In this document: positions 19,345 to 26,719 of the stretch, in pieces
Layout: each line of letters starts with the position of its first letter
How positions within the stretch are numbered: the stretch's first letter is position 1
Assembly: GCA_947476275.1 (NCBI GenBank)
Contig: CANJPQ010000021.1
Location: 1 to 64,000, forward strand
From: Fidelibacterota bacterium
GTDB lineage: Bacteria > Pseudomonadota > Alphaproteobacteria > Rhodospirillales > Rhodospirillaceae
Direction: 5' to 3'
DNA length: 64,000 nt
Notes under the pieces: generated by a model
The model's database searches: none
The model's input: only the letters and a program-made list of their open reading frames with translations
What the model was told of the DNA's origin: nothing
Made by a program: the position numbers and the translations under genes

Positions 19345-20145
19345 CTACACCCGCGTCGCCACCAGCTGCGTGATCAACCCCACCGTGCCGTCGCCCACCG
19401 GTGCGCCGTTGATCGCGATGATCGGCCGTAGGCCCAGGGCATTCGTGATGAAGGCTTCCGCGGCCCGCTCCATCATCTCGTGTGTAATCGTGCGCTCCTC
19501 GGCTTTGGTCAGGGCGATCACGTCCGCCCGCGCGATGCCGGGCAGGGCGCCGTCGGTCACCGGCGGCGTCAGCAACCCGCCATCGATCAGCAGGAACACG
19601 TTGCCCACGGTTGCGCAGGCGAGATGGCCCGCCGTGTTGAGCATCAGCGCATCGTCGGCCGCACGGTCCGAGGCTTCCTGTCGAGCGATGATGTTGTCGA
19701 GATAGCCCAGGGACTTGATGCGGCTGGTGGGGGAATGTTCGTTGCGCCGCGTGCCGGTGGCGATGATCACCCGCGCCGGCCCGCCCGGCGGCGACAGCGG
19801 GCTCACCGTGATCATCACGGTCGGATGCCCCGACGCCGGTGGCACGATGCCCCGCGCGCCCATGCCGCGGGTCACGGTCAGGCGCAGGGCCGCATCGGCC
19901 ATCCCCGCGTCCATCAACAGGTCCGCCATCCATCCGCCCAGCGTCATGTCGTCGATGGCGAGCGCCAGCCCGATGGTCGCCAGTCCGTTGCGCATGCGCG
20001 CCAGATGCGCCGCCAGCTTCGGCGCCTTGCCGCGCCGCACGGCGATGGTCTCGAACACCCCGTCGCCCAGCGTCAGCCCGCGGTCGCGCGGGTCGATCCG
20101 CGCCGCGTCCGCTTCAGCAATCACGCCGTTCAGGCTGACTTTCAT
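19345..20145 (-). CDS. pabC: aminotransferase class IV, probable 4-amino-4-deoxychorismate lyase
   Basis: 266 residues of the fold-type IV PLP family. Visible are DRGLTLGDGVFETIAVRRG near the N-terminus, the PLP lysine in RIKSLGYLDNI, and the cofactor-phosphate region NTAGHLACATVGNVFL. The four-base overlap with pabB makes 4-amino-4-deoxychorismate lyase (forming p-aminobenzoate and pyruvate for folate) the likely role. By sequence alone a branched-chain or D-amino-acid aminotransferase is possible. Confidence 0.87.
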   Translation of the reverse strand: MKVSLNGVIAEADAARIDPRDRGLTLGDGVFETIAVRRGKAPKLAAHLARMRNGLATIGLALAIDDMTLGGWMADLLMDAGMADAALRLTVTRGMGARGIVPPASGHPTVMITVSPLSPPGGPARVIIATGTRRNEHSPTSRIKSLGYLDNIIARQEASDRAADDALMLNTAGHLACATVGNVFLLIDGGLLTPPVTDGALPGIARADVIALTKAEERTITHEMMERAAEAFITNALGLRPIIAINGAPVGDGTVGLITQLVATRV

Positions 20146-21473
20146 AAGGCTGCGCCGTTCAAGGCCGCCAGCATCGGCGCCGCCTTCACCAGGCTTTCCG
20201 CGTACTCGAGCGCGGGATCGGAATCCGCCACAATGCCTCCACCGGCTTGCGCATATATATGCATGTCATCCCCTACCAAGGACCGGATGACGATAGAGGA
20301 GTCCATCGCGCCGTCAAAGCCAACCCAAGCGATGGTGCCGCAATAGGGCCCGCGCGGCCCGGCTTCGAGCTGATGGATGATCTCCATCGCCCGGATCTTC
20401 GGCGCGCCGGTGACCGAGCCGCCGGGGAAACACGCCCGCAACAAGTCGACGGCGGAGGCCTCTTTCCGCAACTGCCCGGTCACCACCGACACCAAGTGAT
20501 GCACCGTGGGGAAGCTCTCCAGGCCCTGCAGCACAGGCACCGTGATCGACCCGGGTTCGCACACCCGGCCGAGATCGTTGCGCAGCAGGTCGACGATCAT
20601 CAGATTCTCGGCGCGATCCTTGGCGCTTGCGCGTAGCTCCCGGGCAAACGCCATATCGCTCTTGGGTTCTTGTCCGCGCGGGCGTGTGCCCTTGATCGGG
20701 CGGGCTTCGACAGCACCGTTGCGCGACACCCTCAGAAAACGCTCCGGCGACACCGCCAGCAGCCGCACGCCTTCAAAATTGAGGAACGCGCTGAATGGCC
20801 CCGGCGCGCGCGTTCTCAAACGACGATAAACCCCGAACCAGTCGAGCCTTCCCGGCGTGGCGGCGATGAACCGCTGCGTGATATTGGCCTGGAAGATATC
20901 GCCGGCCCGGATGAAGTCGATCGCCGCGCGCACATTGGCTTCGTGCTGGGTCTGCGAGGTTTCCGCGCGCCACGTCGCCTGCACCGGTCCCGGCGCGGGC
21001 GGCAGGGGCGCGGTGCCCAACCGGCGTACCAATGCGGTGGCGCGCTCCATCGCATCGGGTCCGCGGGCAATCACCCAGGCGCGGCGCGAGGCGTGATCGA
21101 ACGCGGCGACCAGGTCGTAGAGGCCCACCACCATGTCGTCGGCAAACATCTGTGCTTTGGGTGGCGGCAACGTCTCAAGGACGCCGCCGAGCTCATAGGA
21201 AAACAGCCCGATTGCGCCGCCGGTGAACGGCACGGGCAGATCGACGGACTCTCGTTTTGCGCCCAGGGCGTCGGCAACGGCCGCGAACGGATCGTGTTGC
21301 CAGGGATGCGCCCCGGCGCGGATGACATGGCGCGGATCGATGGCGATGTAACTCGCGCGGGCCTGCGCGGTCGCAAGCGCGCTGTCGAGCAACACCGCCA
21401 TGGGTGTTTTCGCCAGCGGCGCAAAGGCCACCAGCGGATCGCGATAGGGGATCGGCAGAATAACCGGGCCCAT
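20142..21473 (-). CDS. pabB: aminodeoxychorismate synthase component I
   Basis: 443 residues. It has the chorismate-binding domain with the ADC-synthase hallmark PIKGTRPRG (catalytic Lys), RAENLMIVDLLRNDLGRVC, and CFPGGSVTGAPKIRAMEII. The N-terminal 150 residues form the glutamine-amidotransferase-docking subdomain. It converts chorismate to 4-amino-4-deoxychorismate for folate synthesis, with ammonia from a PabA/TrpG not found in this window. It is first in the pabB-pabC pair and follows 2-hydroxyacid dehydrogenase by 7 bases in the opposite sense of reading order (that gene lies upstream). Confidence 0.92.
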   Translation of the reverse strand: MGPVILPIPYRDPLVAFAPLAKTPMAVLLDSALATAQARASYIAIDPRHVIRAGAHPWQHDPFAAVADALGAKRESVDLPVPFTGGAIGLFSYELGGVLETLPPPKAQMFADDMVVGLYDLVAAFDHASRRAWVIARGPDAMERATALVRRLGTAPLPPAPGPVQATWRAETSQTQHEANVRAAIDFIRAGDIFQANITQRFIAATPGRLDWFGVYRRLRTRAPGPFSAFLNFEGVRLLAVSPERFLRVSRNGAVEARPIKGTRPRGQEPKSDMAFARELRASAKDRAENLMIVDLLRNDLGRVCEPGSITVPVLQGLESFPTVHHLVSVVTGQLRKEASAVDLLRACFPGGSVTGAPKIRAMEIIHQLEAGPRGPYCGTIAWVGFDGAMDSSIVIRSLVGDDMHIYAQAGGGIVADSDPALEYAESLVKAAPMLAALNGAAL

Positions 21474-21480
21474 GGGCCGG

Positions 21481-22467
21481 TCAGGTATGGGTGGGCAGAA
21501 CCCGGTCCGGCAGCGCGTGGCTATCGGCGAAGGCGCGGATATTGATGATCACCTTCTCGCCCATGGCGATGCGCCCCTCGATGGTGGCGGAGCCCATGTG
21601 CGGCAGCAGGGTGACGTTGTTCATGGCGAGCAGCTTGGGATTCACCGCCGGTTCGTGTTCGAACACGTCCAGCCCCGCACCGGCGATTTTGCCGTCCTGC
21701 AGCAGCTTGATCAGCGCCTTCTCGTCGACGATTTCGCCGCGGGCGGTGTTGATCACATAGGACGACGGCTTCAACAGCTTCAGGCGCCGCTCCGACAGCA
21801 GGTGGAAAGTCGCCGGGGTATGCGGGCAATGGATGGTGACGATGTCCATCCGCGCCAGCATCTGATCGAGGCTCTCCCAATAGGTCGCCTCGACCTCCGC
21901 TTCCAGCTCCGGCTGCAAGCGCCGCCGGTTGTGATAATGCACGGTCATGCCGAAGCCGCGGGCGCGCCGCGCCACGGCGGTGCCGATGCGGCCCATGCCG
22001 ATGATGCCCAGCCGCTTGCCCGCGAGGCGATGGCCGAGCATGTGGGTCGGGGTCCACCCGGTGAAGCGATCCTCGCGGATCATCCGCGCGCCTTCCACCA
22101 GGCGCCGCGGCACGCCGACGATCAGCGCCATGGTCATGTCGGCGGTGTCGTCGGTCAGCACGTCGGGGGTGTTGGAGACCATGATGCCGCGGGCTTGCGC
22201 GGCCGTGACGTCGATGTGATCGACGCCGTTGCCGAAGTTGGCGATCATCTTCAGCCGCGGATTGAACTTGGCGATCACCTCGGCGCTGAGCACGTCGGTC
22301 AGGGTCGGCACCAGAACGTCGCACATGGCGCTGGTGGCGATCAGTTCGTCCGTGGTGAAGGGATGGTCGTCCACGTTCAAGCGAACGTCGAACAGCTCCA
22401 TCATCCGCGTCTCGACGGTGTCGGGGAGCTTGCGGGTGACCACGACAGTCGGCTTGGTCCGCGACAT
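21481..22467 (-). CDS. D-2-hydroxyacid dehydrogenase (glyoxylate/hydroxypyruvate reductase-like)
   Basis: 328 residues. The Rossmann motif is GIIGMGRIGTAVA (about 150), the catalytic Arg lies in NTARGEIVDE, Glu in DVFEHEP, and His in LPHMGSAT. It reduces 2-oxoacids such as glyoxylate with NAD(P)H. The ATG at 22467 starts MSRTKPTVVVTR; a much longer in-frame extension is antisense to the SH3 gene and is rejected. It lies 7 bases upstream of pabB, so the three genes may be one transcript. Confidence 0.9.
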   Translation of the reverse strand: MSRTKPTVVVTRKLPDTVETRMMELFDVRLNVDDHPFTTDELIATSAMCDVLVPTLTDVLSAEVIAKFNPRLKMIANFGNGVDHIDVTAAQARGIMVSNTPDVLTDDTADMTMALIVGVPRRLVEGARMIREDRFTGWTPTHMLGHRLAGKRLGIIGMGRIGTAVARRARGFGMTVHYHNRRRLQPELEAEVEATYWESLDQMLARMDIVTIHCPHTPATFHLLSERRLKLLKPSSYVINTARGEIVDEKALIKLLQDGKIAGAGLDVFEHEPAVNPKLLAMNNVTLLPHMGSATIEGRIAMGEKVIINIRAFADSHALPDRVLPTHT

Positions 22468-22602
22468 GGGCGAGGCTTGTCCTGACGAAACGGCCGTTCC
22501 GCGTACGCCTACCAGCCGCCTCCAACCTTGTCCAGCGGCCCGCCCCCGGCACTGGTGTGGCGCGTTGCCAAAGCGGGCAAACCAAGGCAAAAAAGAACAC
22601 AT

Positions 22603-23337
22603 ATGTACTGCGGCTGCGGGGATCGTTTGCGGGGCGCTCGATTGAGGTTGCGGTTGATCATGGCGGTGCTCGCGTGTGTGGGCGCGCCCGGGGGAATTGC
22701 GAGCGCGCAAGACGCCGTCAAAAAACCCCCGGCGGCGAAGGCCGAAAACAAGGCACCCCCGGCAAAAGGCGCACGACCCAAAGCCGACCCGGCCGCGAAA
22801 GCGGTTCCCGCCAAGCCCACTCCCACTCCCACTCCCGCGCCAGCGCCGGCACCGCCCGCTGCACCCACCACCGCCGATGTCGATGAAGAGGTCAAAGAAG
22901 CCGGCGCCAAGGCCGAGCCCGCCGGCCTGCCGCTGCCGCGCTTTGTCTCGCTGCTCACCAATCCGATCAACATGCGCACCGGCCCGGGCGTGCGCTACCC
23001 GGTGGATTGGGTCTACCAGCGCCGGCACCTGCCGGTGGAAGTGGTGGCGGAGTTCGACACCTGGCGCCGTATCCGCGATCCCGGCGGTAGCGAAGGCTGG
23101 GTCCATCAAAGCATGCTCACCGGCCGCCGCACCGGCATGGTGAAGGGCGGCACGCAGGCGCTGCGCCGCACCAATGCCGATACCGCCGAACAGGTCGCGA
23201 GCCTGGAGCAAGGCGTGATCGTCAACGTTCAGCGTTGCCCGGCCGGGCCATTCTGCCGTGTCGAGGTCAATGGCCTCCAGGGCTGGCTCAAGCGCGACCA
23301 GCTCTGGGGCGTCTATCCGGACGAGACGGTCGAGTAG
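22603..23337 (+). CDS. secreted SH3-domain protein with Pro/Ala-rich linker
   Basis: About 244 residues. An Arg-rich n-region and a hydrophobic stretch (IMAVLACVGAPGGIASA) form a signal peptide. Residues about 42-110 are a low-complexity Ala/Lys/Pro linker, including a TPTPTPAPAPAP run coded by hexamer repeats. Two bacterial SH3-like (DUF1058) units follow: LTNPINMRTGPGVRYPVDWVY...GWVHQSML and a second ending VEVNGLQGWLKRDQLWGVYP. Such proteins bind the cell wall or envelope polymers. Start alternatives are ATG 22603 (used, keeps the basic n-region) and ATG 22660. It is divergent from 2-hydroxyacid dehydrogenase. Confidence 0.83.
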   Translation: MYCGCGDRLRGARLRLRLIMAVLACVGAPGGIASAQDAVKKPPAAKAENKAPPAKGARPKADPAAKAVPAKPTPTPTPAPAPAPPAAPTTADVDEEVKEAGAKAEPAGLPLPRFVSLLTNPINMRTGPGVRYPVDWVYQRRHLPVEVVAEFDTWRRIRDPGGSEGWVHQSMLTGRRTGMVKGGTQALRRTNADTAEQVASLEQGVIVNVQRCPAGPFCRVEVNGLQGWLKRDQLWGVYPDETVE

Positions 23338-23922
23338 CTAGTTAAAGTCGCCCGCCAGGCTGCTGCGCATTTCTTCCGGCAGCACCGCCATATGGGCGTA
23401 CTTGGCGTGGCCGACGCCGGCGATCACTTCTGCGCCCGCCGCCTTGAACGCCGCCTTCTGCGCCGGCGTGAACGCGAACCGCAGGAAATGCACCGAGGAC
23501 GTCTTGCCCCCTTCGGTCGTGCGGTCGATGTCGTCCTCGGGCACGGCGATCACTTTGTCCGCGCCGAGCTTCAGGAACACCGTGTCCTCGATATAACCCA
23601 GCTGTGCCAGCACGCGCCGCCGCACGGCTTCGTCCTCGATCTCGATCATCATGGTGCAAACCAACTCATCGCCGCGCGGGATCAGCGGGTTGTACGCGGC
23701 CAACTCGCCCTCCACCTGCGCTTCGCCGCCGCGCTCGATGAACAGCATCTCGTGCACCTGCGCCCACATCGTGTCGTAGCTCTCGAAGTACAGCGTGACG
23801 TACGGGCCGATGTTGATGCGCCGGTTGCGCTTCATCTCCACCAGCTTCTTGCGGTGCTCGCGGCGGATTTTCCCATACGCTTCCATGGGCATCAGATCGG
23901 CGGCGGTGATCACGCGGGCCAT
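23338..23922 (-). CDS. DUF3501 family protein
   Basis: 194 residues of an uncharacterised cytoplasmic family. Visible blocks are MARVITAADLMPMEAYGKIR, a basic helix RREHRKKLVEMKRNRRINIGP, and YVTLYFESYDTMWAQVHEML. An acidic middle and YAHMAVLPEEMRSSLAGDF at the end complete it. No catalytic signature is recognised. It is the last gene of the rubrerythrin / Fe-S protein / DUF3501 set and begins 4 bases after the Fe-S gene stop, so it is surely co-translated. This pairing recurs across Proteobacteria, which suggests a dedicated partner of the Fe-S protein. Confidence 0.85.
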   Translation of the reverse strand: MARVITAADLMPMEAYGKIRREHRKKLVEMKRNRRINIGPYVTLYFESYDTMWAQVHEMLFIERGGEAQVEGELAAYNPLIPRGDELVCTMMIEIEDEAVRRRVLAQLGYIEDTVFLKLGADKVIAVPEDDIDRTTEGGKTSSVHFLRFAFTPAQKAAFKAAGAEVIAGVGHAKYAHMAVLPEEMRSSLAGDFN

Positions 23923-23926
23923 TGGC

Positions 23927-25264
23927 TTACAGTCCATATGACTTCGCAAGGATCTGGATCGGGTGGAGCGAACCGCTCGCCTGCGGGCTCGTCGGATCCA
24001 CCGTCTCCATCCCTTGCGCGAGATGCTTACCCGCCAGCGGACATTCCGAGGCGAGATAGGTCTTCTTGCCGTCCGCCACGCGCTTGACGGTCTGCTTGGC
24101 GAACTTTGTGGCGACGTCGAAGTTGCCCTTCTTCACCCCCCAGCTACCGCCGTGGCCCGAGCAGCGCTCCACGACGCTTACGTCCGTATCCGGAATCAGG
24201 CGCAGCATCTCCGCACCCTTGGCGCCCATGTTCTGGGCGCGCGCATGACACGCCAGGTGCAGCGACACGCCGCCCGGCACCGCGTTCAGGCCCGGCGCGA
24301 GGCCTTCTTTTTTCGCGATATCGACGATGTATTCCGCCACATCGTAGGTCGCCCGCGACACTGCCTTCACATTGGGATCGTCCGGCAGGATCAGCGGCCA
24401 CTCGAACTTCAGCATCAGCGCGCAAGACGGCACCAGGGCGACGATGTCGCGGCCCGCGTCGATCTCTTTCTTCAGTTCGGCGGAAACTTCCTTGGCGCGG
24501 CGCGCCACGTCGGCGATCTCGCCCTGCTCCAGTTTCGGCATGCCGCAGCAGCCGGGATACACCGCCTTCGCATCCACGCCGTTGTGCGCAAGCACGGCCA
24601 ATGTCGCCGTGCCGATCTCCGGATTGTTGTAGTTGGAGAAACACGTCGCGTAGATCGCAACTTTGCGCCCGTGCGCGGGTGCAGCCGCATTGATCTGCGG
24701 CGGGGCATCCTTCGCCCGCGCGACAAACGTCTTGCCGGTGTACTTCGGCAGCTCAACTTTCGCATCGACCCCGGCGATCGCTTCCATCGCCGGCCGTGTC
24801 AGCGCATTGCCGCGCCTCGTCGCCCAGTTCGCCAGGCCCGGCATCGCGCCGAACAGCTTGCCGTTGCGGTCGGTGTCTGTCAGTTGCTCGTCGAAGAAGT
24901 TGACGCCGTGTTTAGCGTTCTCCGCCATGCGATAGCGCAGGAACAGGTGCGGGATGTCGAGATTGAATGCGTGCGGCGGCACATACGGGCACTTCGTCAG
25001 GAAGCACATGTCGCACAGGGTGCACAGGTCGATGACGCCCTTGAAGTCTTCGCTCTTCACCGAATGGATTTCGTCTTCGCCGGTGGCATCCACCAGATCG
25101 AACAGGCGCGGGAACGCGTCGCACAGATTGAAGCAGCGGCGGCAGCCATGGCACACGTCGAACTGCCGGCGCACTTCGGCGTCGAGTTTCACCGGGTCGA
25201 TGAAATCCGGGTTCTGCCAGTCGATGACATGCCGGGTGGGTGCTTCGAGACTGCCTTCACGCAT
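23927..25264 (-). CDS. (Fe-S)-binding protein with two 4Fe-4S and CCG domains (GlpC/HdrB-like)
   Basis: 445 residues. Two [4Fe-4S] motifs lie at the N-terminus: CHGCRRCFNLCDAFP (about 40) and CTLCDMCFLTKCPY (about 85). Two cysteine-rich CCG modules follow (ATCFSNYNN...YPGCCGMPKLEQG and HLACHARAQ...ERCSGHGGSWGVKKGNF), as in HdrB, GlpC and glycolate oxidase GlcF. It probably passes electrons between rubrerythrin or peroxide and the quinone or thiol pool; no flavin subunit is present. The ATG at 25264 follows GAGGA on the minus strand, immediately after the U-tract of an internal terminator. Confidence 0.88.
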   Translation of the reverse strand: MREGSLEAPTRHVIDWQNPDFIDPVKLDAEVRRQFDVCHGCRRCFNLCDAFPRLFDLVDATGEDEIHSVKSEDFKGVIDLCTLCDMCFLTKCPYVPPHAFNLDIPHLFLRYRMAENAKHGVNFFDEQLTDTDRNGKLFGAMPGLANWATRRGNALTRPAMEAIAGVDAKVELPKYTGKTFVARAKDAPPQINAAAPAHGRKVAIYATCFSNYNNPEIGTATLAVLAHNGVDAKAVYPGCCGMPKLEQGEIADVARRAKEVSAELKKEIDAGRDIVALVPSCALMLKFEWPLILPDDPNVKAVSRATYDVAEYIVDIAKKEGLAPGLNAVPGGVSLHLACHARAQNMGAKGAEMLRLIPDTDVSVVERCSGHGGSWGVKKGNFDVATKFAKQTVKRVADGKKTYLASECPLAGKHLAQGMETVDPTSPQASGSLHPIQILAKSYGL

Positions 25265-25276
25265 ATCGCGTCCTCG

Positions 25277-25319
25277 CAAAATAAAACCGGCCGACCTGCG
25301 AATTTATACGCGCGGCCGG
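25277..25319 (-). terminator. internal terminator between rubrerythrin and Fe-S genes
   Basis: On the minus strand CCGGCCG (25319-25313) pairs with CGGCCGG (25293-25287) across a 19-nt loop and is followed by TTTTATTTTG. It lies between the rubrerythrin stop and the Fe-S start, so it may cut read-through and give more rubrerythrin than the downstream proteins. The large loop makes it weaker than a textbook terminator. Confidence 0.6.
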
Positions 25320-25341
25320 CCGGCTTCAGATCAGCTTTAGA

Positions 25342-25758
25342 TTAGAGGCTGTCGAGCGCCTTCTGGAACCGTCCGGCATGAGACTTCTCGGCCTTCGCCA
25401 AAGTCTCGAACCAGTCGGCGATCTCGTCGAAGCCCTCTTCGCGCGCGGCTTTCGCCATGCCCGGGTACATGTCGGTGTACTCGTGGGTTTCGCCCGCGAC
25501 CGCGGCCTTCAGGTTCAGCTTGCTGTCGCCGATCGGAAGACCGGTCGCCGGATCGCCGACCTCGGCCAGATAGTCGAGGTGGCCGTGGGCGTGCCCGGTT
25601 TCACCTTCGGCGGTGGAGCGGAACAGTGCGGAGACTTCGTTCTGGCCTTCCACGTCCGCCTTCTGGGCGAAGTAGAGGTAGCGGCGGTTCGCCTGGCTTT
25701 CGCCCGCGAACGCGGCCTTCAGGTTGGCTTCGGTCTTGGATCCCTTAAGCTGGCTCAT
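25342..25758 (-). CDS. rubrerythrin (diiron domain only)
   Basis: 138 residues. This four-helix diiron protein reduces hydrogen peroxide. The metal-binding glutamates and histidine are in [38 protein letters not shown] and AEKSHAGRF. It lacks the C-terminal rubredoxin domain of classic rubrerythrin, so electrons must come from another protein, plausibly the Fe-S protein downstream. The ATG at 25758 follows CAGGAGAG. A promoter and an Irr-type box lie upstream, and Irr itself is the next gene. Confidence 0.93.
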   Translation of the reverse strand: MSQLKGSKTEANLKAAFAGESQANRRYLYFAQKADVEGQNEVSALFRSTAEGETGHAHGHLDYLAEVGDPATGLPIGDSKLNLKAAVAGETHEYTDMYPGMAKAAREEGFDEIADWFETLAKAEKSHAGRFQKALDSL

Positions 25759-25831
25759 ATGTCTCTCCTGCGGAATTGGAGCGCGTTCGTCTGTGGCGAC
25801 GCGCTGGCCGCGCCGTTTCGAACTGCTGGTT

Positions 25832-25860
25832 TTGTAAACGGGCGTACGGCCACCCGTCAA
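25832..25860 (-). promoter_or_regulatory. sigma-70-type promoter of rubrerythrin
   Basis: On the minus strand TTGACG (25860-25855) and TTACAA (25837-25832) are 17 bp apart, giving a start site near 25826 and a leader of about 67 bases. The Irr-type box lies just upstream of the -35. Confidence 0.6.
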
Positions 25861-25866
25861 GGCAAC

Positions 25867-25879
25867 TAGAATGATTCTA
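25867..25879. promoter_or_regulatory. Irr/ICE-type operator
   Basis: The 13-bp perfect palindrome TAGAATGATTCTA, extended as TTTAGAATCATTCTAG on the minus strand, matches the iron-control element bound by Irr in alphaproteobacteria. It ends 7 bp upstream of the rubrerythrin -35. It therefore links iron status (haem-sensed by Irr) to rubrerythrin, and perhaps to the whole operon. Confidence 0.7.
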
Positions 25880-25914
25880 AAGGTTGCGAGCCGTTCGCAA
25901 GACGCGAACGAAAC

Positions 25915-26343
25915 TTATCCATCCACGCGGATGATGACATCCACGCGTGTGACGGTCGCACCATGCGGGGCGTCGGGCAGATTGGAGATCTGCACCGCGT
26001 CCCCCGGAATGTCTTCCAACCGGCCGGTGCGCTCGAAATAGAAATGATGGTGATCGCCGATGTTGGTGTCGAAGTAGGAGCGCTCCGTGTCGAGCGAGAT
26101 CTCCCGCAACAGCCCCTTGGCGGTGAAATCATGCAGCGCGTTGTAAACGGTCGCCAGCGACACATGCACGCGCGCCGCCTTTGCCTCCGAAAACAGCGCT
26201 TCCGCCGTCACATGGCGGTCGCCCGGGGAGAACAGCAGGTGCGCCAGCGCCATGCGTTGACGCGTGGGCCGCAGGCCGACGTCCCGCAGGCGGTCCATGA
26301 CGGATTGCTCCGAGACCTGATTTTTCTGCCGCGAGACCTTCAT
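25915..26343 (-). CDS. irr: Fur-family iron response regulator Irr
   Basis: 142 residues. It has the Fur-type winged helix (GLRPTRQRMALAHLLFS...ALFSEAKAARVHVSLATVYNALHDF). The Irr-defining haem/metal region DHHHFYFERTGRLEDIPGDAV replaces the C-terminal CxxC zinc sites of Fur, which are missing. Irr represses or activates iron genes under low iron and is degraded or inactivated by haem. The ATG at 26343 is chosen; an in-frame extension to 26478 crosses the probable promoter. It lies upstream of rubrerythrin, whose promoter carries an Irr box. Confidence 0.9.
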   Translation of the reverse strand: MKVSRQKNQVSEQSVMDRLRDVGLRPTRQRMALAHLLFSPGDRHVTAEALFSEAKAARVHVSLATVYNALHDFTAKGLLREISLDTERSYFDTNIGDHHHFYFERTGRLEDIPGDAVQISNLPDAPHGATVTRVDVIIRVDG

Positions 26344-26366
26344 ACGTAACGCGCACGACCCTTTCG

Positions 26367-26384
26367 GTCTTATTGCAGTCTTAT
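26367..26384. promoter_or_regulatory. GTCTTAT direct repeats upstream of irr
   Basis: GTCTTAT occurs at 26367-26373 and at 26378-26384, 11 bp apart (one helical turn), 24 bp from the irr start. The spacing suggests side-by-side binding by one regulator. Which protein binds is unknown. Confidence 0.35.
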
Positions 26385-26719
26385 GATGCCCTGGTATGAG
26401 GCAGGGTGCAATCAACCGCAAGATAAAGCGTGAGAAACCGGCCCGGCGCGCGGGAGAAGGCGAGTGGTGGACCGCCACACCGTTGGGGGAGGGGGGGCCG
26501 GTCGGGACGGTCCACCGAGGTCGCCAAGTCTTGCAAGGGACACGGGGCAGTGCCCTTGCAGTGAGTGGAATATAGGCCGGAAAATGTGTCGCAAATCGGG
26601 CATGCGCCTGACAAAACTGTCACCTCAAGCGTGAATTCGCCCGCCGCAGGGGGGTCCCCGCGCCTTAACTTTCGGCTCCGCATGTTGTCTTTGCCGTTAC
26701 TCGCTACGCCGGTGCGAAT
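26385..26719. other. non-coding region with two strong hairpins upstream of irr
   Basis: No plausible gene is seen in these bases. Two stable inverted repeats stand out: a 9-bp perfect stem GGTGGACCG/CGGTCCACC (26466-26474 with 26508-26516) around a G-rich loop, and an 8+3-bp stem TGCAAGGG/CCCTTGCA (26532-26560) with a 6-nt loop. A -10-like TATATT on the minus strand at 26574-26569 precedes both. Together they could be a small structured RNA of about 100-150 nt on the minus strand. I do not recognise it as 6S, SRP, tmRNA or RNase P RNA. Confidence 0.35.

Noticed and set aside
21481-23211. 576-residue in-frame reading of the 2-hydroxyacid dehydrogenase
   Set aside because: The N-terminal 248 residues have no family similarity and run antisense to the SH3-domain gene; the ATG at 22467 gives the normal family length.
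26466-26560. 6S RNA, SRP RNA, tmRNA or RNase P RNA
   Set aside because: The conserved core motifs of these RNAs were looked for by eye on both strands and not found, so only an unnamed structured region is reported.
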